From contig JAGGXI010000038.1 in the NCBI GenBank assembly GCA_021163155.1, forward strand, positions 9,822 to 73,821: a DNA stretch of 64,000 bases, written 5' to 3'. Every line of letters starts with the position of its first letter. Position 1 is the stretch's first letter. Below the pieces are notes generated by a model. It was given only the letters and a program-made list of their open reading frames with translations, had not been told where the DNA came from and searched no databases. The DNA is from Candidatus Aerophobota bacterium. GTDB lineage: Bacteria > Aerophobota > Aerophobia > Aerophobales > JAGGXI01. The position numbers and the translations under genes were made by a program. Positions 44,574 to 54,511 of the stretch are shown here, in pieces.

Positions 44574-45056
44574 TCACTTCTTTTTTTTTATGCCTTCTTT
44601 TATTATGAAAATAGGTAAGACTAAAAGAGAATTATAAAGAGAGGAAAGAAAAACAAGAAAAGTTAAATGAGTTCGTGAAAAAGAAGAGATGTGAAAAATT
44701 GAGGAAAAAGAAATAAGGAGAAATCCATTAAGAATAGTAGATAAGCACATAATAATGAGAAGAAGTATTAAATTCTCTTCATAAACTTTCTCTCTTATTT
44801 CCCCAACAAGAAAACCAACTATACACAAGGTAAATGCATTTACACCCCAAAGAGGAAAAAAGAGAACATCTTTTAAAATGCCTATTATAAAACCAGATAT
44901 TACCCCTTGCCTCCATCCATTATACCAAGCCCATAAAACAAGTAAGATTAAAAAAAGGTCGGGGCTGCCCCTTTTAATTTGAAATCCTCCTATCAAAGTA
45001 ATCTGGAGAATAAGAATGACTAAAAATAAAATAATAAATATAATTGCTTTCTTCAT
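44574..45056 (-). CDS. mreD: Rod shape-determining protein MreD
   Basis: A 160-aa membrane protein with about five spans and the MreD pattern (GGFQIKRGSPDLFLILLVLW, GFIIGILKDVLFFPLWGVNA). It overlaps mreC by 4 bp and completes the mreBCD set that positions cell-wall synthesis. Confidence 0.85.
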   Translation of the reverse strand: MKKAIIFIILFLVILILQITLIGGFQIKRGSPDLFLILLVLWAWYNGWRQGVISGFIIGILKDVLFFPLWGVNAFTLCIVGFLVGEIREKVYEENLILLLIIMCLSTILNGFLLISFSSIFHISSFSRTHLTFLVFLSSLYNSLLVLPIFIIKEGIKKKK

Positions 45057-45868
45057 TCTTCTATCTTTATAATGAATAACTCCTCTAATTTTCTAAAATC
45101 TACATAAGGAGTTACTTCTACATATTGGAATAATTGGTGAGGATTCTTCTTTATCAGAGAAATTTCTCCAACAAGAATCCCTTTAGGGAAAATTCCTCCT
45201 AATCCAGAGGTTATTATCTTATCTCCTACTTTAACGGATACTTTATTGGGCAGGTATATCAATTCACATTTTTCCTCCTCACCCTTACCTTGAAGGATAG
45301 CTATATCTCTAGTTTTTTCATCCCGAACCCCTACCTTACTTCTTTTATCAAGAATTGATAATATTTTAGCCTGATGAGGATAAATCTCAATTATTCTTCC
45401 TACTAACCCCTGAGCATTAACTACCACCATATTTTTCTTTACCCCTTCTTTACCACCCTTCCCAATAAAAATGGTATCAAAATAGCTAAAAGGAGAATAA
45501 GCTATAACTTCTACAGGTATAAGATTAAATGCTTGCCTCTTTTTAAACTCAAGCGTTCTCTTCAATTTATCATTATCGGAAAGGATATGGCGGTAATAAT
45601 TTTCTTGCTGGAAAGTGAGCTTATTAACCTTCTCCTTAAGCATCTGATTTTCTTTTCTTAATTTTTTGGCTTCATAAATATTCCCTATAGACTCGGTAAG
45701 CTCTGTTTTGAAATTAAAGAAGCATCTCTGGAAAGATTCCACAAAGAAATAACTCCTCTCTTTCACTTCAATGGGTAGGTCTCTTTTATAGTTAGAAACT
45801 AATATTAAAACAAAAGATATAAAAAGAAAACTAATTAAAAAAATTGTCTTTGAACCAATTTTTCCCAA
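45053..45868 (-). CDS. mreC: Rod shape-determining protein MreC
   Basis: A 271-aa protein with one N-terminal membrane helix (TIFLISFLFISFVLILVSN), a coiled coil at about residues 65-105 (KKLRKENQMLKEKVNKLTF), and the paired beta-barrel domains with VVNAQGLVGRII and ITSGLGGIFPKGI. It scaffolds the elongasome outside the membrane. A 144-bp spacer with a family 2 repeat separates it from mreB. Confidence 0.92.
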   Translation of the reverse strand: MGKIGSKTIFLISFLFISFVLILVSNYKRDLPIEVKERSYFFVESFQRCFFNFKTELTESIGNIYEAKKLRKENQMLKEKVNKLTFQQENYYRHILSDNDKLKRTLEFKKRQAFNLIPVEVIAYSPFSYFDTIFIGKGGKEGVKKNMVVVNAQGLVGRIIEIYPHQAKILSILDKRSKVGVRDEKTRDIAILQGKGEEEKCELIYLPNKVSVKVGDKIITSGLGGIFPKGILVGEISLIKKNPHQLFQYVEVTPYVDFRKLEELFIIKIEE

Positions 45869-45890
45869 TTCTTGCTCACTTTATTTAAAC

Positions 45891-45985
45891 TCAGATTCGA
45901 AAAAGTTAAAAATCTCTGATTTCGCAGATAAAAATCGAGATTACACAGATTGAGGCCTTTGGAGGTTTTTCAGAGGCCTCTAATA
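45891..45985 (+). repeat. Dispersed repeat family 2 copy
   Basis: Contains AATCTCTGATTTCGCAGATA, ATCGAGATTACACAGATTG and the foldable GAGGCCTTTGGAGG / CAGAGGCCTC segment. It lies in the mreB-mreC gap, inside an otherwise conserved operon. Confidence 0.75.
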
Positions 45986-46012
45986 AATTACCAAATCTGG
46001 ATAAACATAATT

Positions 46013-47047
46013 TCAATAAGGAGTTATTTCTACCGAGGATAAAATATCGGGGTTATCCAATAGCTTCCCTGTCCCTAAAGCTACTGAAAGAAGAGGGTCG
46101 GAAGCTAATTTTACTGGAAGGTGTATTCTCTGATATAGATATTTATCAAAACCTTTAATACAGGATCCACCACCTGTAAGATATACTCCCCCCCGTCTTA
46201 CATCTCCAGCAAGATCTGGAGGACACTTTTCTAAAACAGCTTCTACCATCTCACAAATTGCATTAATCACCGGCGAAAGAGCTTCTCCTATCTCCTCCGA
46301 ATTTACTTCCATCTCTACAGGAAAGCCTGTGTTTAAATCTCTTCCATCTATTTTCATCTTCTCTTCCTTGGGAGGAGGATAAATACATCCTATCTCTATC
46401 TTTATTTTTTCCGCCATCTGTTCCCCGATAAGCAAAGCATGCTTTTCCTTTAAATAATGGATTATGGCCTCTGTCATCTCATCACCAGCTACTCGAATAG
46501 AATCGCTAACTACTATACCATTCAAGGAGACTATTGTCGTTTCACTGGTTCCTCCCCCGATATCTACCACCATACTGCCTGACGGCTTAGATATAGGTAG
46601 ATTTATTCCAATAACAGCGGCTACAGATTCAGCCACAAGGTGAACTCGTCGCGCTCCTGCAGCCATTCCCATATCCATTGCTGCTCTCTTCTCCACTTTA
46701 GTTGCACAAGAAGGAATACCAATTACAAGGCGAGGTCCAATTAAAACACGGTGAGGCAAAACATGGGAAATAAAATATTTAACCATCTTTTCTGTGATAT
46801 CAAAATCAGCGATCACTCCATCCTGAAGAGGTTTAATAGCCAAAATATTTTGAGGAGTCTTGCCTATCATCTCCTTAGCTTCTTTTCCTATGCCTACAAT
46901 TTCCCCATTCCCTTGACTAACAGCCAACACAGAAGGCATATTTAAAACAATTCCTTTCTTTTGAGCATAAATTAAAGTATTAGTAGTCCCTAAATCTATT
47001 CCCAAATTGTTTCCGAATATTCTAAAGCTAAAGATATCTTTAAGCAT
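46013..47047 (-). CDS. mreB: Rod shape-determining protein MreB
   Basis: A 344-aa bacterial actin. The first phosphate loop is LGIDLGTTNTLIY, the second VDIGGGTSETTIVSLNG, and the adenosine motif GGVYLTGGGSCIKG. It polymerises under the membrane and organises wall synthesis. A divergent promoter pair lies between it and ppiD. Confidence 0.96.
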   Translation of the reverse strand: MLKDIFSFRIFGNNLGIDLGTTNTLIYAQKKGIVLNMPSVLAVSQGNGEIVGIGKEAKEMIGKTPQNILAIKPLQDGVIADFDITEKMVKYFISHVLPHRVLIGPRLVIGIPSCATKVEKRAAMDMGMAAGARRVHLVAESVAAVIGINLPISKPSGSMVVDIGGGTSETTIVSLNGIVVSDSIRVAGDEMTEAIIHYLKEKHALLIGEQMAEKIKIEIGCIYPPPKEEKMKIDGRDLNTGFPVEMEVNSEEIGEALSPVINAICEMVEAVLEKCPPDLAGDVRRGGVYLTGGGSCIKGFDKYLYQRIHLPVKLASDPLLSVALGTGKLLDNPDILSSVEITPY

Positions 47048-47077
47048 AATAGTCTCTCTTCTTCCTTACTATATTAT

Positions 47078-47106
47078 ATTATATCTGCATAGAAAGAGAA
47101 AGTCAA
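47078..47106 (-). promoter_or_regulatory. Sigma-70-type promoter for mreB
   Basis: On the minus strand TTGACT is followed after 17 bases by TATAAT, an almost ideal vegetative promoter, 31 bp before the mreB start. It lies back to back with the ppiD promoter. Confidence 0.75.
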
Positions 47107-47108
47107 AT

Positions 47109-47136
47109 TTGCAAAATTTGAAAATAGATATATAAT
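47109..47136 (+). promoter_or_regulatory. Sigma-70-type promoter for ppiD
   Basis: TTGCAA is followed after 16 bases by a perfect TATAAT, 22 bp before the ATG. The -35 elements of this and the mreB promoter are two bases apart, so the two polymerases would compete. Confidence 0.7.
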
Positions 47137-47157
47137 GCTAAAAAAGAGGAGATTATA

Positions 47158-49020
47158 ATGATACTTCGTCAATTAAGAAACTCTGTCAAACCAATAGTAT
47201 GGGCAATAATTATAGGGTTTTCAGCTTCTCTTTTTTTTATGTACGGTCTCCACAGATCAGAAAGAGAAAAACCTATTGTTAAAGTTAATGGTGCCCCTAT
47301 ATCTTATACAAACTTTGCACAAGCTTATCAAAATGCCTATGATAGTTATCAACAAAAGTATCAGGGAAATATAACTCCCCAAATAGAGAAGTATTTAAGA
47401 TATCAGATATTATCTCAGTTAGTAACTACAGAACTCATCTGGCAAGAAGTGAAAAAATCCAAGATAAATGTAAACGAGCAAGAATTAACGGAGGAGATAA
47501 AGAAGATAATAAAAAATTTTCCTTCTCGAGAGGCATTTATAAGATATCTCAACTATAAACATATTCCTTACAATGACTTTAAACAGGAGGTTAAAAAGCA
47601 ATTAGCCATAAATAAACTTATCGAAAGAATTAAAGAGAGTGCCTCAATAACTGATGAAGAAATTAAAGACTACTGGCTAAAGGAAAATGAGAGGATAAAG
47701 GCTGAATATATAATCCTTAAAACAGAAAACTACGAAAAAGAGATAAATACTACTCAAAAAGAGATAAAAAAATATTATACAGAACATAAAGAAGAGTTTA
47801 CCATTCCTGAAAAGGTGAGTGTAAACTATATTATTATAAACCCTGAGGATTTTAATAAAAAGATAAAAATCACAGAGGAAGTACTAAAAAAATATTACGA
47901 TAGTCATTTAAAAGAATTTGAAGTTCCTGAAAAAAGGAGAGCCAGCCACATCTTGATAAGAATACCCTCTAATGGAGAGGGAAAAGAAGCAAAGGAAAAA
48001 ATAGAAGAGATAGAGGAAAAAATAAAGCAAGGCTCTAATTTTGCTCTCCTGGCTAAAAAATATTCTCAAGATAAAGCATCAGCTAAAGAGGGAGGAGACA
48101 TAGGATTCGTTACTTCTAAAGAGATAGTCCCCTCTTTTAGTGAGGCTCTTTTCTCCTTGGAAAAAATAGGAGAGGTCAGTGAAGTTGTAAAAACGCCTTT
48201 TGGTTATCACCTAATTAAGCTAACAGGTATAAAACCAGCTTACACCAAATCTTTTGAAAAAGTAAAAGGAGATATTAAAAAAAGATTATTAAAGGAAAAG
48301 AGCGAAGAATTAGCTAAAAAAGAGGCAGAAAAAATCAAGAAAGAATTTAAAGATTACATTAAAAAATATCCAGATAATTTAAAAACTACTCCTCTTTTTG
48401 CTCGCACTGAATCATTTATTAAAGAATTAGGATGGGTTCCTCAATTCACTAAGGTAGCTTTTTCCCTTAAAAAAGGAGACATCAGTTCTCCTATAAAAAC
48501 CTCTATGGGATATTGCCTTCTTAAATTAAAAGAGAAAAACCCTTCTTATATTCCTGAGTTAAAAGAGATAACTGAAGAGGTAAAAAAAGCGGTAATCAAA
48601 AAGAAATCTATGGAATTCGCCTATAAAAAAGCAGAACAAATAGTTAAAGAAGGAGAGGAAGGAAATTCTTTTTCTTCTCTTGCTCAAAAATTTAATTTGG
48701 AATATAAAAGCTTAAAATACCTTAAAAGAGGGGAGCAGATAGAAGGGATTAATAGCAATGAGGATAGGGAGAAGTTCCTCAACACCGCCTTTTCTCTGGG
48801 AAAGAGAAAAATAAGCAAGCCTTTACTCCTACAAAATAGCTATTATATAATAAAATTATCAGATAGAGACCCTCAGTGGGAGGAATTTCATAAAAAAGAA
48901 AAGGAAATTGCCAGGAATTTACTCTCCCAGAAAAAGAGAGAATATGTAAATACCTGGCTTGAGAAATTAAATAAAGAGGCAAAAATAGTAGATAATACCA
49001 AGCTATTCTTCCCCTCTTAA
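47158..49020 (+). CDS. Membrane-anchored peptidyl-prolyl isomerase, SurA/PpiD type
   Basis: A 620-aa protein. One N-terminal membrane helix (PIVWAIIIGFSASLFFMYGL) is followed by a SurA-like chaperone domain (VNGAPISYTNFAQAYQNAYD onwards) and a full PpiC rotamase domain at about 257-370 (RRASHILIRIP, GGDIGFV, TPFGYHLIKLTG). Degenerate parvulin-like segments near 420-465 and 540-580 repeat the AFSLKKGDISSPI pattern. It helps fold exported proteins. The gene ends inside the convergent yajC. Confidence 0.87.
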   Translation: MILRQLRNSVKPIVWAIIIGFSASLFFMYGLHRSEREKPIVKVNGAPISYTNFAQAYQNAYDSYQQKYQGNITPQIEKYLRYQILSQLVTTELIWQEVKKSKINVNEQELTEEIKKIIKNFPSREAFIRYLNYKHIPYNDFKQEVKKQLAINKLIERIKESASITDEEIKDYWLKENERIKAEYIILKTENYEKEINTTQKEIKKYYTEHKEEFTIPEKVSVNYIIINPEDFNKKIKITEEVLKKYYDSHLKEFEVPEKRRASHILIRIPSNGEGKEAKEKIEEIEEKIKQGSNFALLAKKYSQDKASAKEGGDIGFVTSKEIVPSFSEALFSLEKIGEVSEVVKTPFGYHLIKLTGIKPAYTKSFEKVKGDIKKRLLKEKSEELAKKEAEKIKKEFKDYIKKYPDNLKTTPLFARTESFIKELGWVPQFTKVAFSLKKGDISSPIKTSMGYCLLKLKEKNPSYIPELKEITEEVKKAVIKKKSMEFAYKKAEQIVKEGEEGNSFSSLAQKFNLEYKSLKYLKRGEQIEGINSNEDREKFLNTAFSLGKRKISKPLLLQNSYYIIKLSDRDPQWEEFHKKEKEIARNLLSQKKREYVNTWLEKLNKEAKIVDNTKLFFPS

Positions 49021-49311
49021 TCGGGTGACAGCGCCTCTTTGTACTCTTAACTTTACCTTATCCTCTACTTCTATTTCTAAATAATTTTTCTTAACATTAG
49101 TAACAGTTCCATATATTCCCCCGGTGGTAATTATCTTATCTCCCTTCTTCAAACTTTCTACCATTTGTCTATGTTCTTTCTGTTTCTTCCTTTGAGGAAG
49201 GATGAGAAGAAAGTAAAAAATAACAAAGATAAGAACAAGAGGCATTAAAGATCCAATCATTCCTCCTGCTCCTCCTGTTTGCCCATTAGCAGCCCATGCA
49301 ATAGCATTCAT
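49003..49311 (-). CDS. yajC: Preprotein translocase accessory subunit YajC
   Basis: A 102-aa protein with one membrane helix (MIGSLMPLVLIFVIFYFLLI) followed by LPQRKKQKEHRQMVESLKKG and GDKIITTGGIYGTVTNV, the YajC signature. It joins SecDF at the translocon. Its 3' end overlaps that of ppiD by 18 bp in convergent orientation. It lies 5 bp behind tgt, the common tgt-yajC pairing. Confidence 0.92.
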   Translation of the reverse strand: MNAIAWAANGQTGGAGGMIGSLMPLVLIFVIFYFLLILPQRKKQKEHRQMVESLKKGDKIITTGGIYGTVTNVKKNYLEIEVEDKVKLRVQRGAVTRLRGEE

Positions 49312-49316
49312 TTCTT

Positions 49317-50438
<1,122 letters not shown>

Positions 50439-50499
50439 TTATTTTAGAATCAAGAAAACCCATTTTGTTCCCTTTAATCCTGCTTTTCCTTGACCGTAT

Positions 50500-50650
50500 C
50501 AGGAAATTATACCTATAATCTACTACTGAGGGTATTTCCCTGAAGAAGCCTTATAGGAGCTACCTTAACGAGAAGACGAGCAGAAACAATTCAAAGCAGA
50601 TATACAGCGACGAAAGGGAATACCCAAAATCTTCTTGATATATAATATCA
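50500..50650. repeat. Mosaic repeat related to 5300-5550
   Basis: The spacer shares TTTCCCTGAAGAAGCCTTATA and CAGCGACGAAAGGGAATACCC with the region 5360-5550, with insertions and deletions. No gene is visible. The edges are not sharp. Confidence 0.45.
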
Positions 50651-50665
50651 GGAATATAAAGGAAG

Positions 50666-51691
50666 TCAAATTATGAGCATTGCATCTCCGAAGGAGAGGA
50701 AACGATATTTTTCCTTTATTGCTTCCTTGTAAGCGGCAAGCAATTTTTCCTTACCCACAAAAGCAGATACTAATAGAATAAGTGAGGTCCCTGGCATATG
50801 AAAGTTGGTAATAAGGGAATCCACTATCTTAAATCTATATCCCGGATAAATGAACAGCTTTGTCCATCCCTCTCCCTCCTCAATTAAACCAGTAGATTTA
50901 GCCTGTGTTTCCAGAGCTCGAGTAGCACTGGTTCCTACAGTTACCACTCTTCTCGCTTCCCTAATAATCTTAGCTGCTTTAGCCTCAATTTTATAAAATT
51001 CCTCTGGAATTTGATTCTCTTCCACTATTTCTTTATTTAAACGCTTAAAGCTGGCCCATCCGGTATGCAATGTCACCTCTACTATTTTCACCCCTTTATC
51101 TTTTATTTTTTGCAATAAAGAAGGGGTAAAATGGAGTCCTGCTGTGGGAGCAGCAATGGCTCCTCCCTCTTTAGCATAAACAGTTTGATATCTTTCTCTA
51201 TCTTCGGGGCTGGGGCATCCTTCCCTTTTGATATAAGGAGGAAGAGGAACCTGACCAATCTTCGCTATAACTCTATTTAATTTGCTTGGAGGAGTAAATT
51301 TAACTACTGCCTTTGCTCCTTCACCCTTCTTTAATATATATGCTTTAAGTTCTGTCTCCGGGAAAAAAATTGAACTATCTTCTCTTATGCTCTTAGCCGG
51401 TTTCAGTAAACATTCCCAAATATCTTCCTCTTTTTTCTTTAAAAGAAGAACTTCAGCTTTGCCTCCCGTAGTTTCTTTTTTTCCTTTCAATCGAGCAGGT
51501 ATCACATATGTATTGTTTAATACCAATACATCCCCTTCCTGGAAATAATGCAGAATCTCATAAAATCTTTTATGCTCTATTTCCCCCTTTTCTCTGTGAA
51601 GCACCAAAAGACGAGACTCATCCCTTTGGGGAGCTGGATATTGAGCAATTAATTCTCCTGGAAGCTGATAATAAAAATCTTTTAACCTCAA
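50666..51691 (-). CDS. queA: S-adenosylmethionine:tRNA ribosyltransferase-isomerase
   Basis: A 341-aa enzyme that builds epoxyqueuosine from preQ1-tRNA using the ribosyl part of SAM. It starts with the usual FYYQLPGELIAQYP, and has VLNNTYVIPARL, AAPTAGLHFTP, VTLHTGWASF and NFHMPGTSLILLVSAF. It teams with Tgt downstream. Confidence 0.95.
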   Translation of the reverse strand: MRLKDFYYQLPGELIAQYPAPQRDESRLLVLHREKGEIEHKRFYEILHYFQEGDVLVLNNTYVIPARLKGKKETTGGKAEVLLLKKKEEDIWECLLKPAKSIREDSSIFFPETELKAYILKKGEGAKAVVKFTPPSKLNRVIAKIGQVPLPPYIKREGCPSPEDRERYQTVYAKEGGAIAAPTAGLHFTPSLLQKIKDKGVKIVEVTLHTGWASFKRLNKEIVEENQIPEEFYKIEAKAAKIIREARRVVTVGTSATRALETQAKSTGLIEEGEGWTKLFIYPGYRFKIVDSLITNFHMPGTSLILLVSAFVGKEKLLAAYKEAIKEKYRFLSFGDAMLII

Positions 51692-51858
51692 CTGATTTTC
51701 CTTTATTCTTTTCTTTTAAAATTACCAATAATTACTCATTGGTCAAGAAGATTTCTAGCTTTCCCCTCCATCGCTGTCCATTACGAGTAAATGGGTAAAT
51801 GAGTTAATTGGACAAACTTTGTACTATTTTTTGTAGTTTCTTTACTTTTTCCTCATAT

Positions 51859-51960
51859 GGGTCAGGTCTTCAAACTTGACATAAATATTAATTTATGGTA
51901 ATGATAATTTATGTCGAAGACCATTAAGAATTTCCCATCCAGGCGCCCTTTATCATATCA
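51859..51960 (+). repeat. ~100-bp REP-like repeat, copy 1
   Basis: GGGTCAGGTCTTCAAACTTG, a run around ATAAATATTAATTTATGG, and CATCCAGGCGCCCTTTATC align with 63776-63877 over the full length with few differences. It abuts the left end of the Abi_C-like pseudogene and marks the edge of the decayed defence island. Confidence 0.75.
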
Positions 51961-52623
51961 GTACAAAGCATAAGGAATACAGTAGCCGCGGCAGACATCG
52001 ACGTCACAAGAATTCCATCAAAATTGGAAGCGCGAAGTGGACTTGGAAGCCGCGCTGAAGTTATACCAGCCATAGATAAACTTTTTGGCGAGTTATACAA
52101 AGACGCTCAAGAAAACGCACTTTGCATAATTGCGGAATGTTTAATAGCAGAAAGCCCACAATTGGCCGAAAGCGTACAAGAAATTCTTGGAAAAGACGGT
52201 TATCAATTCATTGATGGTTCATTTGTTCCTGTTGGTTTACTAGATCAAAGAGAGGCCAAGTTCTTGCCTATAAGCTCAGCCACCGAGATTGCTAGAGCTA
52301 CCTCTCGATTAATTAATGGTGATTACAGCGGCGCAATAACATCAGCATGTGGTGCCGTCGATATCGTAATGCAGTAAATCTATAAAGAGCAAGGCCTGGG
52401 CGAAGCAGGTAAAGCCTCCTTTCAGGCTAAAGTGAATACTGCTGCTAAGCAATTACGCCTATTTGAAGCAATGGAAAGCGAATTTCGGAAAGTAGGCATG
52501 CCTGAAAAGGATACATCGGAATTAGTAAAGGAAATGAAAAGTGCCACTAACCATGCAGCACAGGCGTTACAAGTCTTGAGGCGTGCTATGGGAGACACCC
52601 ATGGCATCTCTAAGATACAATAG
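51961..52623 (+). pseudogene. Abi_C-like (abortive infection family) protein, broken
   Basis: The frame is open from the repeat edge to 52623 except for one TAA at 52375-52377, which splits it into a 117-residue front piece (from a possible TTG at 52024) and an ~80-residue tail. The joined protein ends with the pattern of Abi_C domains: GDYSGAITSACGAVDIVMQ, stop, IYKEQGLGEAG, and ALQVLRRAMGDTHG. No proper start is visible. Its GC-richer codons differ from flanking genes, a sign of transfer. Read-through of the stop is possible but unproven. Confidence 0.6.
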
Positions 52624-52865
52624 CCAGGGATTCTCTAATTCTTCTTTAGTCACAAAACGCCATTTACCGCTATCTTCCAAAACTTTTGTATTCTCATCCA
52701 GCAAAGAGTATAGAACGATAGTCCTAAAAACACTTCCCAGTCTTCTTACCCACCATTTGTGAATAAAGTAAATCGGCGGTATTTTTCCTTGGCGTGGGCT
52801 TCCCGTTCCGCAATTTCGTTAACCTGTTCAATAGGGAAATCTATTTTTATAGGTCTTTGTTTCAC
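52618..52865 (-). pseudogene. Truncated DUF1156-type adenine-specific DNA methylase (N-terminus)
   Basis: From a GTG at 52865, with AGAGGAATAAAA ahead, the minus strand encodes VKQRPIKIDFPIEQVNEIAE and EREAHAKEKYR, the start of DUF1156/COG1743 methylases. A one-base deletion then shifts the frame. In the next frame the family motif continues as IHKWWVRRLGSVFRTIVLYS, and the sequence breaks off after ENPWL where it meets the end of the Abi_C-like pseudogene. It follows hepT by 2 bp, so a once-intact defence operon ran on here. Related methylases belong to PglZ-containing (BREX-like) systems. Confidence 0.75.
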
Positions 52866-52867
52866 TT

Positions 52868-53260
52868 TTATTCCTCTATTGCCTTTGCGACAATTTCATC
52901 TATAACTTTAATGAATTCCTCAGCTTTCTCAAGCCAGGTCTTGATATCTTCCTTGTTGAATTCAACAAAGTCTTCATAATCTCCCCTTTGCCTGAATTCA
53001 AACATTTTATTGTAAAAATCTCCGAATTTTTCCCCAACAACACCTGCCTTTACAAATTCTCTATTAAATAAGCTCCTTATTCCACTGTGTTTTGAAGAAT
53101 AAAGATCCTTTGTTAGAAGAAGTGCAACAGATTCATAAAAGATGGCATAATATATTCTGTTGACAGTGGCAAACAGTTTTGAATTATCAAACATTATCTT
53201 TGCTTCTTCAAAGGTCTCTTTGGCTCTCTCCCTCCTGTAGTTGATAATTTTCTCTTTCAT
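52868..53260 (-). CDS. HEPN-domain protein (toxin-type partner)
   Basis: A 130-aa HEPN (UPF0332-like) helical protein: RERAKETFEEAKIMFDN, NRIYYAIFYESVALLLTKD, SSKHSGIRSLF and FEFRQRGDYEDF. The R-x-RGDY motif replaces the Rx4-6H of catalytic HEPN RNases, so activity is uncertain. It overlaps the nucleotidyltransferase gene by 4 bp, the standard layout of HEPN/MNT toxin-antitoxin modules. Confidence 0.82.
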   Translation of the reverse strand: MKEKIINYRRERAKETFEEAKIMFDNSKLFATVNRIYYAIFYESVALLLTKDLYSSKHSGIRSLFNREFVKAGVVGEKFGDFYNKMFEFRQRGDYEDFVEFNKEDIKTWLEKAEEFIKVIDEIVAKAIEE

Positions 53261-53604
53261 TTAACAGGCACTCCTTCTTTGTCAATATTCCAGTGAATGG
53301 GCATAGCTTTTGCCAATGGTGATTTCCAGAAGTTGGTAGCTTCTATAAGGATTCCAAATACGACATTGTACTTTAACTCTATTCTGAAGCTCATACTGAA
53401 AATCTTTTCTCTTAAACTGTCATTGACATCACATTCAAGTAGAATTAATACATCAATATCCGATTCCTCATCAAAATCTCCTCTTACCTTAGAACCGTAA
53501 AGAATGACCCCAGCATCTGGGAATCTTTCCAGCACTCTTTTTTTTAACTCCTGTAAAGCTTTTTTCTCATTTTCTTTTAATTTCAACTCTTCTACATTCT
53601 TCAT
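53257..53604 (-). CDS. Minimal nucleotidyltransferase (MNT antitoxin-type)
   Basis: A 115-aa protein with the pol-beta-type motif LYGSKVRGDFDEESDIDVLI, which has the GS and DxD residues needed to bind nucleotide and metal. Such proteins can AMPylate and silence the HEPN partner. It is coupled by 4-bp overlaps both to the PglZ fragment upstream and to the HEPN gene downstream. Confidence 0.82.
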   Translation of the reverse strand: MKNVEELKLKENEKKALQELKKRVLERFPDAGVILYGSKVRGDFDEESDIDVLILLECDVNDSLREKIFSMSFRIELKYNVVFGILIEATNFWKSPLAKAMPIHWNIDKEGVPVK

Positions 53605-54059
53605 TTTCTTACCTCAATCATCGGAACAAAGCATTCCATCAAACTTAATCCACCATGAAAATATATACTGTATTTTCCCGGTACAGGCCATATATATCGG
53701 GATTTCACAAGATAATAACCAGAAAAATCTACAACATAACCATCTTGCACCAGATGAGAAGCATCTGCTTGATTCATAGAGATGTATCTATTGCTGCCAA
53801 AAACATCCCTTAAAGCTCTCTTCTTGTTATCCGGAACTGGGAAAGCAAATCCAGCTTCTGAACGAATATACCCATGGTCAGATAGAATTATAATCTTGCT
53901 GGTTTTAAGTTTAGTTGCCAATTCCATCACGATTTTTTCTGTAGTTTCATGCATATTCTCAAGAGATGAGATTACAGTATGCCCTACCTGAATTTTGTCC
54001 AGCAAACAATCCGGAAAATAAGACCAGATATATTTTTCCCTACCCGTAATCCTTATCAT
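53601..54059 (-). CDS. PglZ C-terminal fragment
   Basis: A 152-aa protein matching the end of PglZ-domain phosphatase-like proteins: IIILSDHGYIRSEAG, then NRYISMNQADASHLV and HGGLSLMECFVPMIEVRK. Full PglZ proteins are several times longer, so the N-terminal part is missing. The gene has its own ATG and stays translationally coupled to the MNT gene, so a short product may still be made. PglZ is the hallmark of BREX and Pgl phage-defence systems. With the DUF1156 piece it points to a collapsed BREX-like locus. Confidence 0.65.
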   Translation of the reverse strand: MIRITGREKYIWSYFPDCLLDKIQVGHTVISSLENMHETTEKIVMELATKLKTSKIIILSDHGYIRSEAGFAFPVPDNKKRALRDVFGSNRYISMNQADASHLVQDGYVVDFSGYYLVKSRYIWPVPGKYSIYFHGGLSLMECFVPMIEVRK

Positions 54060-54094
54060 TTAAATCAATTTTTATTTACTATTTTCATATTGTA

Positions 54095-54322
54095 TTATTT
54101 CTCCTCTGGAATATACACAAGTAACTCACCAACGGAGCAATTTAAAGCCTTGCAAAGTTTTTCGAGAACCTCGTAGGTTACCTGTTTTGCACCTGTGCCA
54201 CCATTTTTCCCCATCTTGGAGAGAGCATTAATAGAAATACCTGTCCTCTTGCTTAACTGGGTGTAATTCAGGTCTCTCTCAGCTAAAAGTATCTTTAATC
54301 TATTTTTTATCATTTTTTCCAT
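54095..54322 (-). CDS. XRE-family (Cro/CI-type) transcriptional regulator
   Basis: A 75-aa single-domain helix-turn-helix protein: RLKILLAERDLNYTQLSKRT, GISINALSKMGKNG, VTYEVLEKLCKALNCSVGEL. It lies 35 bp upstream of the PglZ fragment on the same strand and probably controlled the defence genes. Confidence 0.85.
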   Translation of the reverse strand: MEKMIKNRLKILLAERDLNYTQLSKRTGISINALSKMGKNGGTGAKQVTYEVLEKLCKALNCSVGELLVYIPEEK

Positions 54323-54511
54323 CCCTAAGTAACTTTTTTATATTTAAAATTTGGATATTTACAATGAGAAATGTATAAAACCACTTGACAAGTATAAACG
54401 GATATGGCAAAATTACAATAGTAGATGTAAATAATTAACTTACAAAATGATTATATACACTAACTATTATAATCCAAATATTTCCTGAGTCAATATTTTC
54501 TTAGTATAGGG

